Assembly (NCBI RefSeq): GCF_000194155.1
Contig: NZ_GL877878.1
Coordinates: 648,435 to 712,434, forward strand
Direction: 5' to 3'
Origin: Saccharopolyspora spinosa NRRL 18395
GTDB lineage: Bacteria > Actinomycetota > Actinomycetes > Mycobacteriales > Pseudonocardiaceae
Length of the DNA: 64,000 bases
The notes beneath the pieces were generated by a model. The model was not told the origin of the DNA. It did not search any database and worked only from the letters and a program-made list of their open reading frames with translations. How positions within the stretch are numbered: the first letter of the stretch is position 1; every line of letters starts with the position of its first letter. Both the position numbers and the translations under genes were made by a program. This document shows positions 1 through 12,768 of the stretch, piece by piece.

Positions 1-677
1 GGGCGCCGGGCGTGGGCGTCATCGCGGAGGTGAAGCGGCGCAGCCCGTCCAAGGGCGAGCTGGCAGAGATCGGCGAGCCGGCCGATCTCGCCGCCGACTA
101 CGCCGCCGCAGGTGCGCGCGTGATCAGCGTGCTCACCGAGCAGCGCCGCTTCGGCGGCACGCTGGCCGACTTCGACGCGGTCCGCGCCAGGGTCAACACG
201 CCCCTGCTGCGCAAGGACTTCATCATCAGCCCGTACCAGGTGCACGAGGCCCGGGCGCATGGCGCGGACATGGTGCTGCTCATCGTGGCGGCCCTGGAGC
301 AGAACGCGCTGGAAGCGCTGCTGGACCGGGTCGAGTCCCTGGGCATGACCGCGCTCGTCGAGGTGCACACCGCCGAGGAAGCCGACCGCGCGCTGGAGGC
401 CGGCGCGAAAGTAATTGGCATCAACGCGCGCAACCTGCATACGCTCGAAGTCGACCGCGACGTGTTCGGCCGGATCGCTCCGGGACTGCCGCAGGAGATC
501 CTCAAGATCGCCGAGTCCGGGGTCCGCGGGCCGAGCGACCTGATGGCCTACGCGGGGTCCGGTGCGGACGCGGTGCTGGTCGGCGAGGGCCTGGTGACCA
601 GCGACAATCCCAAGACGGCCGTCACCCAGCTGGTGACCGCCGGGTCGCACCCCGCGTGCCCGCGGCCGAGCCGGTAG
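1..677 (+). CDS. trpC: Indole-3-glycerol phosphate synthase, 5' end outside window
   Basis: TrpC closes the indole ring of 1-(2-carboxyphenylamino)-1-deoxyribulose 5-phosphate in tryptophan synthesis (cytoplasm). The frame is open from base 3 and the first visible residues, [14 protein letters not shown], are the family's early beta-1 signature, whose Lys binds the substrate carboxylate. Roughly the first 45 residues lie upstream of the window. Further family motifs are [14 protein letters not shown] and the phosphate-binding IAESGV segment. The ATG-like start at base 12 is internal and not the real start. It precedes trpB by 51 nt and is transcribed with it. Identity is confident; only the N-terminus is missing. 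Confidence 0.95.
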   Translation, partial: APGVGVIAEVKRRSPSKGELAEIGEPADLAADYAAAGARVISVLTEQRRFGGTLADFDAVRARVNTPLLRKDFIISPYQVHEARAHGADMVLLIVAALEQNALEALLDRVESLGMTALVEVHTAEEADRALEAGAKVIGINARNLHTLEVDRDVFGRIAPGLPQEILKIAESGVRGPSDLMAYAGSGADAVLVGEGLVTSDNPKTAVTQLVTAGSHPACPRPSR

Positions 678-728
678 TCGGACCGGTTCCACGGGTTCAG
701 GGGTCGGCGAGGCACAGGAGGTAAGGCA

Positions 729-1997
729 ATGACCGTAGGCGCAGAGACCGCGCGCGCCCACCGCCCGGGCAAGCCCGTGCCGGAGGGGCACGAACCGGAC
801 GAGCGCGGGCACTTCGGGGTCTACGGCGGCCGGTTCATGCCGGAGGCGCTGATCGCCGCCCAGGACGAGCTCGCCGCCGAGTACGCCAAGGCGCAAAGCG
901 ACCCGCAGTACCTCGCCGAACTCGACGACCTGCTGCGCAACTACGCCGGGCGGCCGTCGCTGCTGACCGAGGCGAAGCGGTTCGCCGAGCACGCCGGCGG
1001 CGCACGCATCCTGCTCAAGCGCGAGGACCTCAACCACACCGGCTCGCACAAGATCAACAACGTGCTGGGGCAGGCGCTGCTGGTCAAGCGGATGGGCAAG
1101 CGCCGGGTCATCGCCGAGACCGGCGCCGGGCAGCACGGCGTCGCCACCGCGACGGCCTGCGCGCTGCTCGGCCTCGAATGCGTCGTCTACATGGGCAAGG
1201 TGGACACCGAGCGGCAGGCCCTCAACGTCGCCCGGATGCGGCTGCTGGGCGCCGAGGTCATCCCGGTCCGCAGCGGCTCGGCGACCCTCAAGGACGCCAT
1301 CAACGAGGCGCTGCGCGACTGGGTCACCAACGTCGACCACACCCACTACCTGCTGGGCACCGCCGCCGGTTCGCACCCGTTCCCGATGATGGTGCGCAAC
1401 TTCCACAAGGTCATCGGCGACGAGGCCCGTCGGCAGGTGCTCGAACTGACCGGTCGGCTGCCCGACGTGGTCGCGGCCTGCGTCGGCGGCGGCTCCAACG
1501 CCATCGGCATCTTCCACGGCTTCATCGACGACCCGGGCGTGCGGCTGGTCGGCTTCGAACCCGGCGGGCACGGCATCGCCTCCGGCGAGCACGGCGCCAC
1601 CCTCTGCGAAGGCACCCCCGGCACGCTGCACGGGGCCCGCTCGTACCTGCTGCAGGACGACGACGGCCAGGTCATCGAGGCCTACTCGATCTCCGCCGGG
1701 CTGGACTACCCGGGCGTGGGGCCCGAGCACTCCTACCTGAAGGACATCGGGCGCGCCGAGTACCGCTCGATCACCGACGACGAGGCCATGCTGGCGTTCC
1801 GGTTGCTGTCGCGCACCGAGGGCATCATCCCCGCCATCGAGTCGGCGCACGCGCTGGCCGGCGCGATCAAGCTCGGCAAGGAGCTCGGCCCGGACACGAT
1901 CATCCTGGTCAATCTCTCCGGCCGGGGCGACAAGGACATGGACACCGCGGCGAAGTACTTCGGGCTCGTCGACGAGAGCGAGGAGGAATCGCGGTGA
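729..1997 (+). CDS. trpB: Tryptophan synthase beta chain
   Basis: TrpB condenses indole with L-serine to give tryptophan, using PLP, in an alpha2-beta2 complex with TrpA. The 422 residues are the usual length for actinobacterial TrpB. The PLP lysine is Lys108 in GSHKINN, and the GGGSNAIG phosphate-binding loop lies near residue 250. An AGGAGG ribosome site (716-721) lies 7 nt before the ATG. The stop codon overlaps the GTG start of trpA by 4 nt (GTGA), so the two subunits are probably translationally coupled, as expected for partners made in equal amounts. Confidence 0.97.
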   Translation: MTVGAETARAHRPGKPVPEGHEPDERGHFGVYGGRFMPEALIAAQDELAAEYAKAQSDPQYLAELDDLLRNYAGRPSLLTEAKRFAEHAGGARILLKREDLNHTGSHKINNVLGQALLVKRMGKRRVIAETGAGQHGVATATACALLGLECVVYMGKVDTERQALNVARMRLLGAEVIPVRSGSATLKDAINEALRDWVTNVDHTHYLLGTAAGSHPFPMMVRNFHKVIGDEARRQVLELTGRLPDVVAACVGGGSNAIGIFHGFIDDPGVRLVGFEPGGHGIASGEHGATLCEGTPGTLHGARSYLLQDDDGQVIEAYSISAGLDYPGVGPEHSYLKDIGRAEYRSITDDEAMLAFRLLSRTEGIIPAIESAHALAGAIKLGKELGPDTIILVNLSGRGDKDMDTAAKYFGLVDESEEESR

Positions 1998-2785
1998 ACC
2001 TGCGCGAGGTTTTCCAGGCCTGCCGGGAAGAGCAGCGGGCGGCCCTGATCGGCTACCTGCCAGCCGGGTTCCCGACCGTCGAGGAGTCCAAGGAACTGTT
2101 CTCGGCGATGCTGACCGGCACCGACGGCTCGACCGGTTGCGACATCGTCGAGGTCGGCATCCCGTTCTCCGACCCGGTGATGGACGGACCGACCATCCAG
2201 GCGGCCAGCGACAAGGCGCTGCGTGCCGGCTTCCGGCTGCGGGACGTATTCGACGTGGTGTCCTCGATCGCCGACGCCGGTGGCCACGCCGTGGTGATGA
2301 CCTACTGGAACCCGGTGCACCACTACGGCCCGGACGCGTTCGCCCGCGACATCAAGTCGGCCGGCGGGCTCGGCGTGATCACGCCGGACCTGATCCCGGA
2401 CGAGGGCGAGGACTGGATCGCCGCGACCGACGCGCACGGCCTGGACCGGATCTTCCTGGTCGCCCCGTCGTCGACGGAGGAGCGGCTGGCGCTGACCGCC
2501 AAGGCCACCAGCGGCTTCGTCTACGCCACGTCCGTGATGGGCGTGACGGGCGCGCGCGAGAGCGTCGGCGAGGCCGCGGCCGGACTGGTGCAGCGCACCC
2601 GCGCGCACACCGACCTGCCGATCGGCGTCGGGCTCGGGGTGCGCTCCGGCGAGCAGGCCGCCGAGGTGTCGGGCTTCGCCGACGGCGTCATCGTCGGCTC
2701 CGCCTTCGTCACCCGCGCCGAGGACGGCCCGGCGGGCGTCCGCGAGCTCGCCGCGGAGCTTGCCCGCGGCGTCCGGTCGCGCTGA
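1994..2785 (+). CDS. trpA: Tryptophan synthase alpha chain
   Basis: TrpA cleaves indole-3-glycerol phosphate to indole and glyceraldehyde 3-phosphate and channels indole to TrpB. The 263 residues form a TIM barrel with the catalytic pair Glu53 ([10 protein letters not shown]) and Asp64 (VMDGPTIQ), equivalent to Glu49 and Asp60 of the enterobacterial enzyme. The start is the GTG at 1994, which overlaps the trpB stop and follows GAGGAG with normal spacing. The frame is open far upstream inside trpB, but that part is a shadow. It is the last trp gene here; a strong hairpin follows. Confidence 0.96.
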   Translation: MNLREVFQACREEQRAALIGYLPAGFPTVEESKELFSAMLTGTDGSTGCDIVEVGIPFSDPVMDGPTIQAASDKALRAGFRLRDVFDVVSSIADAGGHAVVMTYWNPVHHYGPDAFARDIKSAGGLGVITPDLIPDEGEDWIAATDAHGLDRIFLVAPSSTEERLALTAKATSGFVYATSVMGVTGARESVGEAAAGLVQRTRAHTDLPIGVGLGVRSGEQAAEVSGFADGVIVGSAFVTRAEDGPAGVRELAAELARGVRSR

Positions 2786-2829
2786 TCCGGCGAGCGCTCG
2801 TCGAGAACTCTGAGCAGTTTGGGACTGGT

Positions 2830-2875
2830 GTGAACGGTCCGTTCGCTCCCCAGTCGGAGCGAACGGACCGTTCAC
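2830..2875 (+). terminator. Perfect 20-bp hairpin after trpA
   Basis: Two 20-base arms, 2830-2849 and 2856-2875, are exact reverse complements around a 6-base loop. The arms read GTGAACGGTCCG... and ...CGGACCGTTCAC. No T-run follows, which is common for actinomycete stem-only terminators. It lies 44 bases after the trpA stop and 55 bases before the lgt start, so it probably ends the trp transcript. Confidence 0.8.
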
Positions 2876-2930
2876 CTCGTTGATACCGGGTGGTGCGCAC
2901 CTTTCGTCGAGCGACCGATACGGTAGCGGC

Positions 2931-4010
2931 GTGAGTGCCCCGGTTGCAGCCTTGGCGAGTCCGTTCCTGGCCAACATCCCCAGCCCGCCGCAGGGGGTTT
3001 GGTTCATCGGCCCGATCCCGCTGCGCGCCTACGCGCTGTGCATCATCGCCGGCATCATCGCGGCCGTATGGATCAGCAGCCGCCGTTGGGTGGCGCGCGG
3101 CGGACGCGAGGGCACGGTCATCGACATCGCGGTGTTCGCGGTGCCGTTCGGGCTGGTCGGCGGTCGGCTCTACCACGTCGCGACCGACTGGTACAAGTAC
3201 TTTGGGCCGGACCGCAACCCGCTGGACGCCCTCAAGGTGTGGGAAGGCGGCCTGGGCATCTGGGGCGCGGTGGCGCTCGGCGCGGTCGGCGCCTGGATCG
3301 GCTGCCGCCGCCGGGGCGTGCCGCTGTCCGTGTTCGCCGACGCCGTCGCGCCCGGCATCATCCTGGCGCAGGCGATCGGCCGCCTCGGCAACTGGTTCAA
3401 CCAGGAGCTCTACGGTGCGCCGACGGACCTGCCCTGGGGCCTGGAGATCTACCGGCGCATCGACCCGGCGACCGGGCTCGCGGACCCCATCACCGGTGTG
3501 GCGACGGACAGCACGCCGATCACGGTCGTGCACCCCACGTTCCTGTACGAGCTGCTGTGGAACCTCGGTGTCTTCCTCCTGGTCATCTGGGCGGACCGCA
3601 AATTCCGGATGGGCCACGGCCGGGTGTTCGCGCTCTACGTCGCGGGCTACACGGCGGGCCGGCTGTGGATCGAGATGATGCGCACCGACGACGCCACGCA
3701 CATCCTCGGCATCCGAATCAACGTCTTCACCTCCCTGATCGTCTTCGCCCTCGCGGTCCTGTACCTGGTGCTGGTGCGGGGCAAGCGCGAGGACCCCGAG
3801 CTACTGCGCGGCAAGCCGATGCCCGGCGACGACGACACCGCTGCGACGCCGGAGCATGCTGACGCCGAGGAGTCGAAGGCGACGACCGACGCTGGCAAAG
3901 GCGACGGCCCGGAGGGCAAGGACGACGGCCCCGAGGGCAAGGACGACGGCCCGGAGGGCGAGCGCGCGGAGGCGCGAAGCGTCGACGGCGCCAAGGACGC
4001 GAAGGACTGA
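2931..4010 (+). CDS. lgt: Prolipoprotein diacylglyceryl transferase, with acidic repeat tail
   Basis: Lgt transfers diacylglycerol from phosphatidylglycerol to the lipobox cysteine of prolipoproteins, in the cytoplasmic membrane. The 359 residues hold about seven hydrophobic segments and the signature [14 protein letters not shown] that carries the essential Arg. I chose GTG 2931: there is no ribosome site, but TACGGT (2919-2924) sits exactly 6 nt before it, which fits a leaderless mRNA. An in-frame TTG at 2880 would start inside the promoter region. After the last membrane segment there is an unusual hydrophilic C-tail of about 75 residues rich in Asp, Glu, Lys and Gly, with three DGPEGK-type repeats, well beyond the usual family end. 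Confidence 0.93.
   Translation: MSAPVAALASPFLANIPSPPQGVWFIGPIPLRAYALCIIAGIIAAVWISSRRWVARGGREGTVIDIAVFAVPFGLVGGRLYHVATDWYKYFGPDRNPLDALKVWEGGLGIWGAVALGAVGAWIGCRRRGVPLSVFADAVAPGIILAQAIGRLGNWFNQELYGAPTDLPWGLEIYRRIDPATGLADPITGVATDSTPITVVHPTFLYELLWNLGVFLLVIWADRKFRMGHGRVFALYVAGYTAGRLWIEMMRTDDATHILGIRINVFTSLIVFALAVLYLVLVRGKREDPELLRGKPMPGDDDTAATPEHADAEESKATTDAGKGDGPEGKDDGPEGKDDGPEGERAEARSVDGAKDAKD
3900..3962 (+). repeat. Three 21-nt tandem repeats in lgt tail
   Basis: Three consecutive 21-base units encode [14 protein letters not shown] and DDGPEGE in frame. They differ at only a few bases, which suggests recent slippage-driven expansion of the cytosolic tail of Lgt. Confidence 0.85.
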
Positions 4011-4046
4011 CCTTTAGGCGCGCCGAGGGCGTCGTCGACCGGACGG

Positions 4047-4391
4047 TTACCGAGCGCCGAAAGCGACTGCGCAGCTTGGCGAATCCTTGGAGCTGGTGGG
4101 GTCGTGATGCGATGCCACTAGCTCCAGCCGGACGTCGACGGCCCGCCCGAGCCGGTCGAGCAGATCGATGGTCGGCAGACTGCCGCCGCTCTCCCAACGC
4201 GCCACCGAGGACTGCGTGGTCCCCATCCGTCGCGCGAGTTCGGTCTGCGTGAGCCCGGCTTGCGTGCGCAACCCGTACACCAGCCGCGCCAGCTCGAAAG
4301 CCAGTGACGCCTCGGCGTACGCCTGGCCGTACTCCTCCTCGTCGGTCACCGGATTCTCCCGGCGAATCTGATCGAGCTTCTTCCAGGTCAT
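4047..4391 (-). CDS. XRE-family HTH protein, HigA-like antitoxin
   Basis: A 114-residue protein with a Cro/C1-type helix-turn-helix at about residues 40-75 (AGLTQTELARRMGTTQSSVA, then RWESGG). Proteins of this type neutralise a RelE/HigB-type RNase and repress their own promoter. It lies 27 nt downstream of the toxin-like gene on the same strand. Toxin-first order is typical of higBA systems. The ATG at 4391 follows a GTGAG-like site. The C-terminal tail (LVASHHDPTSSKD) is short. An alternative is a plain XRE regulator, but the adjacent Gp49-like gene makes antitoxin the better reading. Confidence 0.8.
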   Translation of the reverse strand: MTWKKLDQIRRENPVTDEEEYGQAYAEASLAFELARLVYGLRTQAGLTQTELARRMGTTQSSVARWESGGSLPTIDLLDRLGRAVDVRLELVASHHDPTSSKDSPSCAVAFGAR

Positions 4392-4418
4392 CTCACGGCC
4401 TCCGTTTGTGCCTCATGG

Positions 4419-4736
4419 CTAACCGGGCGCGCGAGTGACCTCGCGCCGTTCGTTCGATCGCTGCTTCCGGAACGTCGTCAAGACGATTGCGAGGTGGTCG
4501 TGGTCGAGGAAGTAGGTCACCCGGCGTTCGACTCCTTCGCAGTGGAACCTCAGTTCGCGCAATCCGCCACTGAGATGCCTGCTGTGCGGCATGCCCAGCA
4601 GCGGTCCGAACTCTGCGAGCAGGTTGAACATTCGGTCTGTCACGGCGCGGTCCCGGTTCTTCAAGCTGCAGTACCAGCGTTCGACGTCTGGCGACACCAC
4701 GATGATCCATCGTCCACCTCCGCTTTTCTCGGACAC
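4419..4736 (-). CDS. RelE/HigB-type toxin, phage Gp49-like family
   Basis: A 105-residue basic protein whose features (WYCSLKNRD, GLLGMPHSRHLSGGLRELRFH, RVTYFLD, FRKQ) match the phage-derived Gp49-like/HigB mRNA interferase family. These toxins cut mRNA on the ribosome. The start is GTG 4736. It has no ribosome site, but a minus-strand TATTTT box (4743-4748) lies exactly 6 nt upstream, so the toxin-antitoxin mRNA is probably leaderless. It is followed by the XRE antitoxin. Base composition around this pair is a little less GC-rich than neighbouring housekeeping genes, consistent with a mobile accessory module. Confidence 0.82.
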   Translation of the reverse strand: MSEKSGGGRWIIVVSPDVERWYCSLKNRDRAVTDRMFNLLAEFGPLLGMPHSRHLSGGLRELRFHCEGVERRVTYFLDHDHLAIVLTTFRKQRSNERREVTRAPG

Positions 4737-4742
4737 GCCTCG

Positions 4743-4783
4743 AAAATAGCGCGCACGCGATATCGTGTCGATGCTATATTGTG
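4743..4783. promoter_or_regulatory. Divergent promoter and operator of TA pair
   Basis: Between the toxin start (4736, minus) and a short plus-strand gene (4787) lie two -10 boxes facing away from each other: TATTTT on the minus strand at 4743-4748 and TATATT on the plus strand at 4775-4780. Each is 6 nt from its start codon. Two direct copies of ATATYGTG (4760-4767 and 4776-4783) sit 16 bases apart, the second overlapping the plus-strand -10. ATAGC (4746-4750) and GCTAT (4773-4777) form a further inverted repeat. These are candidate antitoxin binding sites. Confidence 0.55.
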
Positions 4784-4786
4784 GAT

Positions 4787-4945
4787 ATGATCAATTCGAG
4801 TGACGGGAACGCGGACTTGGCAGCGCGGGTGGCGCGCTCGGAGGAAGGGGTCGAAGCTGCGCTGGCGGGCGCCTGTCACGCGCGGATCGGGGCGATGACC
4901 GGGGAGCCGTCGGGGGTGTGCAGGACCGCGACCCGGGCCGTGTAG
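4787..4945 (+). CDS. Short leaderless ORF of unknown function
   Basis: A 52-codon frame, ATG to TAG, starting MINSSDGNADLAARVARSEE. It has no ribosome site, but a consensus-like TATATT box ends exactly 6 nt upstream, the same geometry as other leaderless genes in this window. The last 70 bases run antisense through the 3' end of the ABC ATPase gene, so the natural end of the original gene may be lost. No family is recognised. It is either a small protein co-regulated with the divergent toxin-antitoxin pair or the surviving 5' end of a truncated gene. Confidence 0.4.
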   Translation: MINSSDGNADLAARVARSEEGVEAALAGACHARIGAMTGEPSGVCRTATRAV

Positions 4946-5649
4946 CGCTCCGCCAGGGCTGTCGGGGTCAGGACCTCCGCCGGGGTCCCCTCGGCCACCA
5001 CGCGCCCCGCGTCGAGGAGGAGAAGGCGCTCGGCGTACTGGGCCGCGAGGGTGAGGTCGTGCAGCGTCATGACCACCGTCGTGCCCAGCTCCCGGCGCAG
5101 TTCGTCGACCAGGTCGAGCAGGGCCTGGGCGTGTCCGACGTCAAGGCCCGTGGTCGGCTCGTCGAGCAGCAGGACGCCGGCCCGTTGGGCGAGGGCTCGG
5201 GCCAGCACGGCCCGTTGGCGTTCGCCGCCGGACAGCGTCGACAGGGCTCGGTCCGCGAGTCGCGTCAGGTCCAGCCGCTCCAGCAGGGCACCGACCACGT
5301 CCAGGTCCGCGGGCCCTTCCCGGCCCAGCACACCCAGGTGCGGGGTGCGGCCGAGCAGGACGTAGTCGGTGACGGTCAGGCCGATTGGCAGCTGGGGGAT
5401 CTGCGGCGCGTAGCCGACCGCCTGGGCGCGTTCGCGGCGGCGCAGCGAGGCCAGCGGGCGGCCGTCGACCAGCACCCGGCCGTGATGCCGCACCAGTCCC
5501 GCGACGGCCTTCAACAGCGTCGACTTGCCCGACCCGTTGGGCCCGATGATGCCCAGCCAGCCGCCGTTGTCCACAGTGGTCGAAACGTCGGAAAGCACCG
5601 TGCTGCGGCGATATCCGGCCGACAGCTCGTGCACCTCCAGGGTGCTCAT
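4876..5649 (-). CDS. ABC transporter ATPase, cobalamin/iron-chelate type (BtuD-like)
   Basis: A 257-residue ATPase of the FepC/BtuD family that powers uptake of a corrinoid or siderophore. Walker A is GPNGSGKST (36-44). The ABC signature LSGGERQR lies near 140, Walker B is VLLLDEPTTGLD, and the switch His is in MTLHDLTLA. Its ATG overlaps the stop of the permease gene by 4 nt. It is the third gene of a binding protein-permease-ATPase operon. The cobalamin riboswitch upstream of the operon favours vitamin B12 as substrate over ferric siderophores. Confidence 0.9.
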   Translation of the reverse strand: MSTLEVHELSAGYRRSTVLSDVSTTVDNGGWLGIIGPNGSGKSTLLKAVAGLVRHHGRVLVDGRPLASLRRRERAQAVGYAPQIPQLPIGLTVTDYVLLGRTPHLGVLGREGPADLDVVGALLERLDLTRLADRALSTLSGGERQRAVLARALAQRAGVLLLDEPTTGLDVGHAQALLDLVDELRRELGTTVVMTLHDLTLAAQYAERLLLLDAGRVVAEGTPAEVLTPTALAERYTARVAVLHTPDGSPVIAPIRA

Positions 5650-6677
5650 GCGCGCCTCCGGTGCAGCAAAATCGCGAAGAACGGTGCGCCGGTGAATGCC
5701 GTGATCACGCCGATCGGGATCTCGGCCGGTGCCAGCACGGTTCGGGCGAGCGTGTCCGCGACGACCAGGAACGCCCCGCCGAACAACAGCGACATCGGCA
5801 CGATGATCCGGAAGCTGCCGCCGATCGCCAGTCGCACCAGGTGCGGCACCACGAGGCCGACGAAGCCGATCAGCCCGGCCACCGACACCGCCGCGGCGGT
5901 GGCCAGCGACGCGGCCGAAAGCACCAGCAGCCGCACCCGCCCCGGGTGCACGCCCAGCGCGGCCGCCTCCTCATCGCCGGTGCCCAGCAGGTCCAGCAGC
6001 CGCGCGCAGGTGCAGAGCACGACCGCCGAGATCGCCAGGTAGGGCAGCACGACCAGCACTTCCCGCCAGCCGGTGGTGGTCAGCCGCCCCAGGATCCACA
6101 TGTAGACCTGCTCCAGCGTCTCCACTCGCAGTTGCTGCACGAACGTCTGCCCGGCGGTGAGGAACGCCCCGACCGCGACCCCGGCCAGCACGAGCGTCGC
6201 GGTGTCCCGGCCGGCGGAGCGGCCGACCAGCCAGGTCAGGCCCACGCCGCCGAGCGCGCCCGCGAACGCCGCGAGCTGCACCGGAACGGACAGCGTGGTG
6301 GTGATCACCAAGATGGCGCCCAACCCGGCCCCGGACGCGGCGCCCAGCAGGTACGGGTCGGCCAGCGGGTTGCGGAACACGCCCTGGAACGCCGCGCCGG
6401 ACACCGCCAGCGCGGCCCCGACCAGCACGCCGAGCATCACCCGGGGCACCCGCAGCTGCCACAGGATCGCCGCCTCCCGCTCGGACAGCGGCGACATGCC
6501 GCCGGTCAGCTGCGCGACGATCTCCCCGAGCACCCGCTGCCAGCCGAGTTCGGCGGCGCCGAGCACCACCGACAGCAGGATGCTTGCCACCAGCACCACC
6601 AACGCGACCAGCAGGTGGCGCGGGCGCAGTTTGGTCTGCCTCAGGCGCGCGCGGGCCGGGCTGAGCGCTTCGGTCAC
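5646..6677 (-). CDS. FecCD-family ABC permease (BtuC-like)
   Basis: A 343-residue integral membrane protein with about ten hydrophobic segments and the FecCD/BtuC motifs FQGVFRNPLADPYLLG and GLIGFVGLVVPHLVR. It forms the translocation channel of the importer. The GTG start at 6677 overlaps the stop of the lipoprotein gene (GTGA). The frame remains open upstream, but that part is an out-of-frame shadow of the binding-protein gene. One permease gene is present, so a homodimer is expected, as for BtuC. Confidence 0.92.
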   Translation of the reverse strand: MTEALSPARARLRQTKLRPRHLLVALVVLVASILLSVVLGAAELGWQRVLGEIVAQLTGGMSPLSEREAAILWQLRVPRVMLGVLVGAALAVSGAAFQGVFRNPLADPYLLGAASGAGLGAILVITTTLSVPVQLAAFAGALGGVGLTWLVGRSAGRDTATLVLAGVAVGAFLTAGQTFVQQLRVETLEQVYMWILGRLTTTGWREVLVVLPYLAISAVVLCTCARLLDLLGTGDEEAAALGVHPGRVRLLVLSAASLATAAAVSVAGLIGFVGLVVPHLVRLAIGGSFRIIVPMSLLFGGAFLVVADTLARTVLAPAEIPIGVITAFTGAPFFAILLHRRRA

Positions 6678-7615
6678 CCGTGCTGCGCCTTGGCGACGCT
6701 GTCGCCGATCGCGCGCACCAGGTCGACCACCCGCGGACCCCACCGGCCGGCGATGTCGTCGTCGAGTTCGATGATGCGGCCGTGCTGCACCGCGTCCAGG
6801 GTGTGCCAGCCCGGCCGGGCCGCCACGGCCGCCGCGTTGACCTGGCAGCACTTGGTGTCCGCGACGAAGATCAGGTTCGGGTTGGCCTGCACGACGTGCT
6901 CCTCGGACAGCTGCGGGAACGGCCCGCCAGCCGGGTCGGCGATGTTGTGCAGCCCGAACAGGCCGTAGACGCTGCCGACGAAGCTCTGCGAGGTCGCGGT
7001 GTAGTAGTCCGGGCTGACCTCGTGGAAGTAGCTCAGCGGTTGCGGCGGGCGCGGCGTGTTGCGGACGATTTCGTCGATCTGCGAGCGCATCCGTCCGACC
7101 AGCTGCGCGGCCTGCTTGGTGTGCCCGGTGGCCTGCCCGAGGACCTCGATCTGCTTGTAGGCGTCTTCCAGCGTCGCCGCCGACGGGGTGAGCAGCGTCG
7201 GCACGCTGACCACCTTCAGCCCCTCCGCCAGCTTCGCGGCGTTGTCCGGGGCGATGACCAGGTCGGGGGTGTGCGCCCCGACGGCGGCCGCGTCCGCGGT
7301 GAAGCCGGTGAGGGCGGTGCGCGGCGCCTGCGCCGGGAAGTTGGAGTACTGGTCCACCGCGATGACCTGGTCGCCGGCGCCGATCGCGTACAGCGTCTCG
7401 GTGGCGGTCGGGGACAGCGAGATGATCCGCTTCGGCTGCTGCGGGAGCGTCACCGGCGGCGCGCCGGGCAGCTCGACCTTGACCGGGAAGGCAGCGGCCG
7501 GGTCGTCGGCCGGGGCGGGTGCATCGGAGCGGGGGCGGGTGGCGCACGCGGTGACCCCGGCGAGCAGGGCGAGCATCGCGAGCAGCAGGGCGGCGAGTCG
7601 GCGGAACCCGGTCAT
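6674..7615 (-). CDS. Corrinoid-type substrate-binding lipoprotein (BtuF-like)
   Basis: A 313-residue periplasmic-binding protein of the BtuF/FhuD helical-backbone class, anchored to the outer face of the membrane. The signal sequence ends in the lipobox VTAC with Cys24. The mature part begins the usual fold with PKRIISLSPTATETLYAIGAGDQV. The start is ATG 7615 with GGGAAG two nt upstream; longer upstream codons fall inside the riboswitch. Together with the permease and ATPase it makes a complete importer under cobalamin control, so vitamin B12 or a precursor is the probable ligand. A siderophore cannot be excluded from sequence alone. Confidence 0.88.
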   Translation of the reverse strand: MTGFRRLAALLLAMLALLAGVTACATRPRSDAPAPADDPAAAFPVKVELPGAPPVTLPQQPKRIISLSPTATETLYAIGAGDQVIAVDQYSNFPAQAPRTALTGFTADAAAVGAHTPDLVIAPDNAAKLAEGLKVVSVPTLLTPSAATLEDAYKQIEVLGQATGHTKQAAQLVGRMRSQIDEIVRNTPRPPQPLSYFHEVSPDYYTATSQSFVGSVYGLFGLHNIADPAGGPFPQLSEEHVVQANPNLIFVADTKCCQVNAAAVAARPGWHTLDAVQHGRIIELDDDIAGRWGPRVVDLVRAIGDSVAKAQHG

Positions 7616-7669
7616 GTCTTCCCTACGATCGGCCGGTGCGGTTGGGCAGGCGTGGCCGGGCAGCCGACG

Positions 7670-7816
7670 CCGCACCCCTGCACCGGGGGTGGCGGACATC
7701 GACGCCACGCGCAAGGCGACCTGGCTCGTGCCCGCCTGGAAGCAGGCCATCGCAGTTGCGGCACAGCACCGGGTTCACACCGGTTTCGCTTGGCGCTGGC
7801 GTCCCGCGAGCACCCG
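7670..7816 (-). promoter_or_regulatory. Cobalamin riboswitch upstream of BtuFCD-like operon
   Basis: Read on the minus strand, the leader has the conserved cobalamin core at 7751-7789: CGAAACCGGTGTGAA, then CCGGTGC, then CGCAACTGCGA. Further on comes a B12 box, GAGCCAGGTCGCCTTGC, at 7711-7727. These match the AdoCbl riboswitch consensus. A CACCCC/GGGGTG hairpin (7673-7678 with 7686-7691) lies between the aptamer and the ribosome site and may be the expression platform. High B12 would be expected to switch the importer off. The exact 5' boundary is approximate. Confidence 0.88.
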
Positions 7817-7859
7817 CAGCGCGGGCACTCTGAGCTGGAAAGATATCAGGAGAAGATCG

Positions 7860-8217
7860 GTCTCCGAGCCGCGCGTGGGTGTCCTGCGGCACTGGGACTA
7901 CCCCGCGCGCGACCCAGCGGTTAAATTTGACGACGAACTGTGTTCGGCGACGCGCGTCCGCAGGCGTGGTAACCCAACCGGGTGCGTTACTACAAGATGG
8001 TCAGCATCACGTGCAGAATGCTGCTTCCGGGTATCGCGGCTGTTAAAGTTCTCTAAACGCTCCGGTCACGAGCGGGCTTTAGGAAGCCCGAAAACTTCTG
8101 TCGTGCCACCGGTAGCCATCTGCGGGCCAGCGTCGTCCCGTGCTCAGAAGTCATGAAGTCAGGTCTGCGATTGACCGTGGGCTTCCAGCACGAGAAATGA
8201 CGAGGGAGGTCTGCGCA
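7860..8217. other. gltB leader region, no gene seen
   Basis: About 360 bases between the riboswitch operon and gltB. No convincing coding frame is present. A 7-bp stem with a 4-base loop (CGGGCTT at 8073-8079, AAGCCCG at 8084-8090, then AAAACTT) could be a leader hairpin or terminator. GTAAC (7968-7972) and GTTAC (7985-7989) form an inverted repeat that may be a regulator site. The gltB ribosome site GGGAGG is at 8204-8209. Confidence 0.5.

Positions 8218-12760
<4,543 letters not shown>

Positions 12761-12768
<8 letters not shown>

Noticed and set aside
3900..3962. Possible CRISPR-like array
   Set aside because: The three 21-nt units are directly adjacent, in frame within lgt, with no spacers.
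4393..4710. Second minus-strand frame over the toxin gene
   Set aside because: It overlaps the toxin in another frame and has an Arg/Pro-rich shadow composition.
7623..8156. Open frames upstream of the BtuF-like gene
   Set aside because: They cover the cobalamin riboswitch and the gltB leader; RNA structure explains the conservation.
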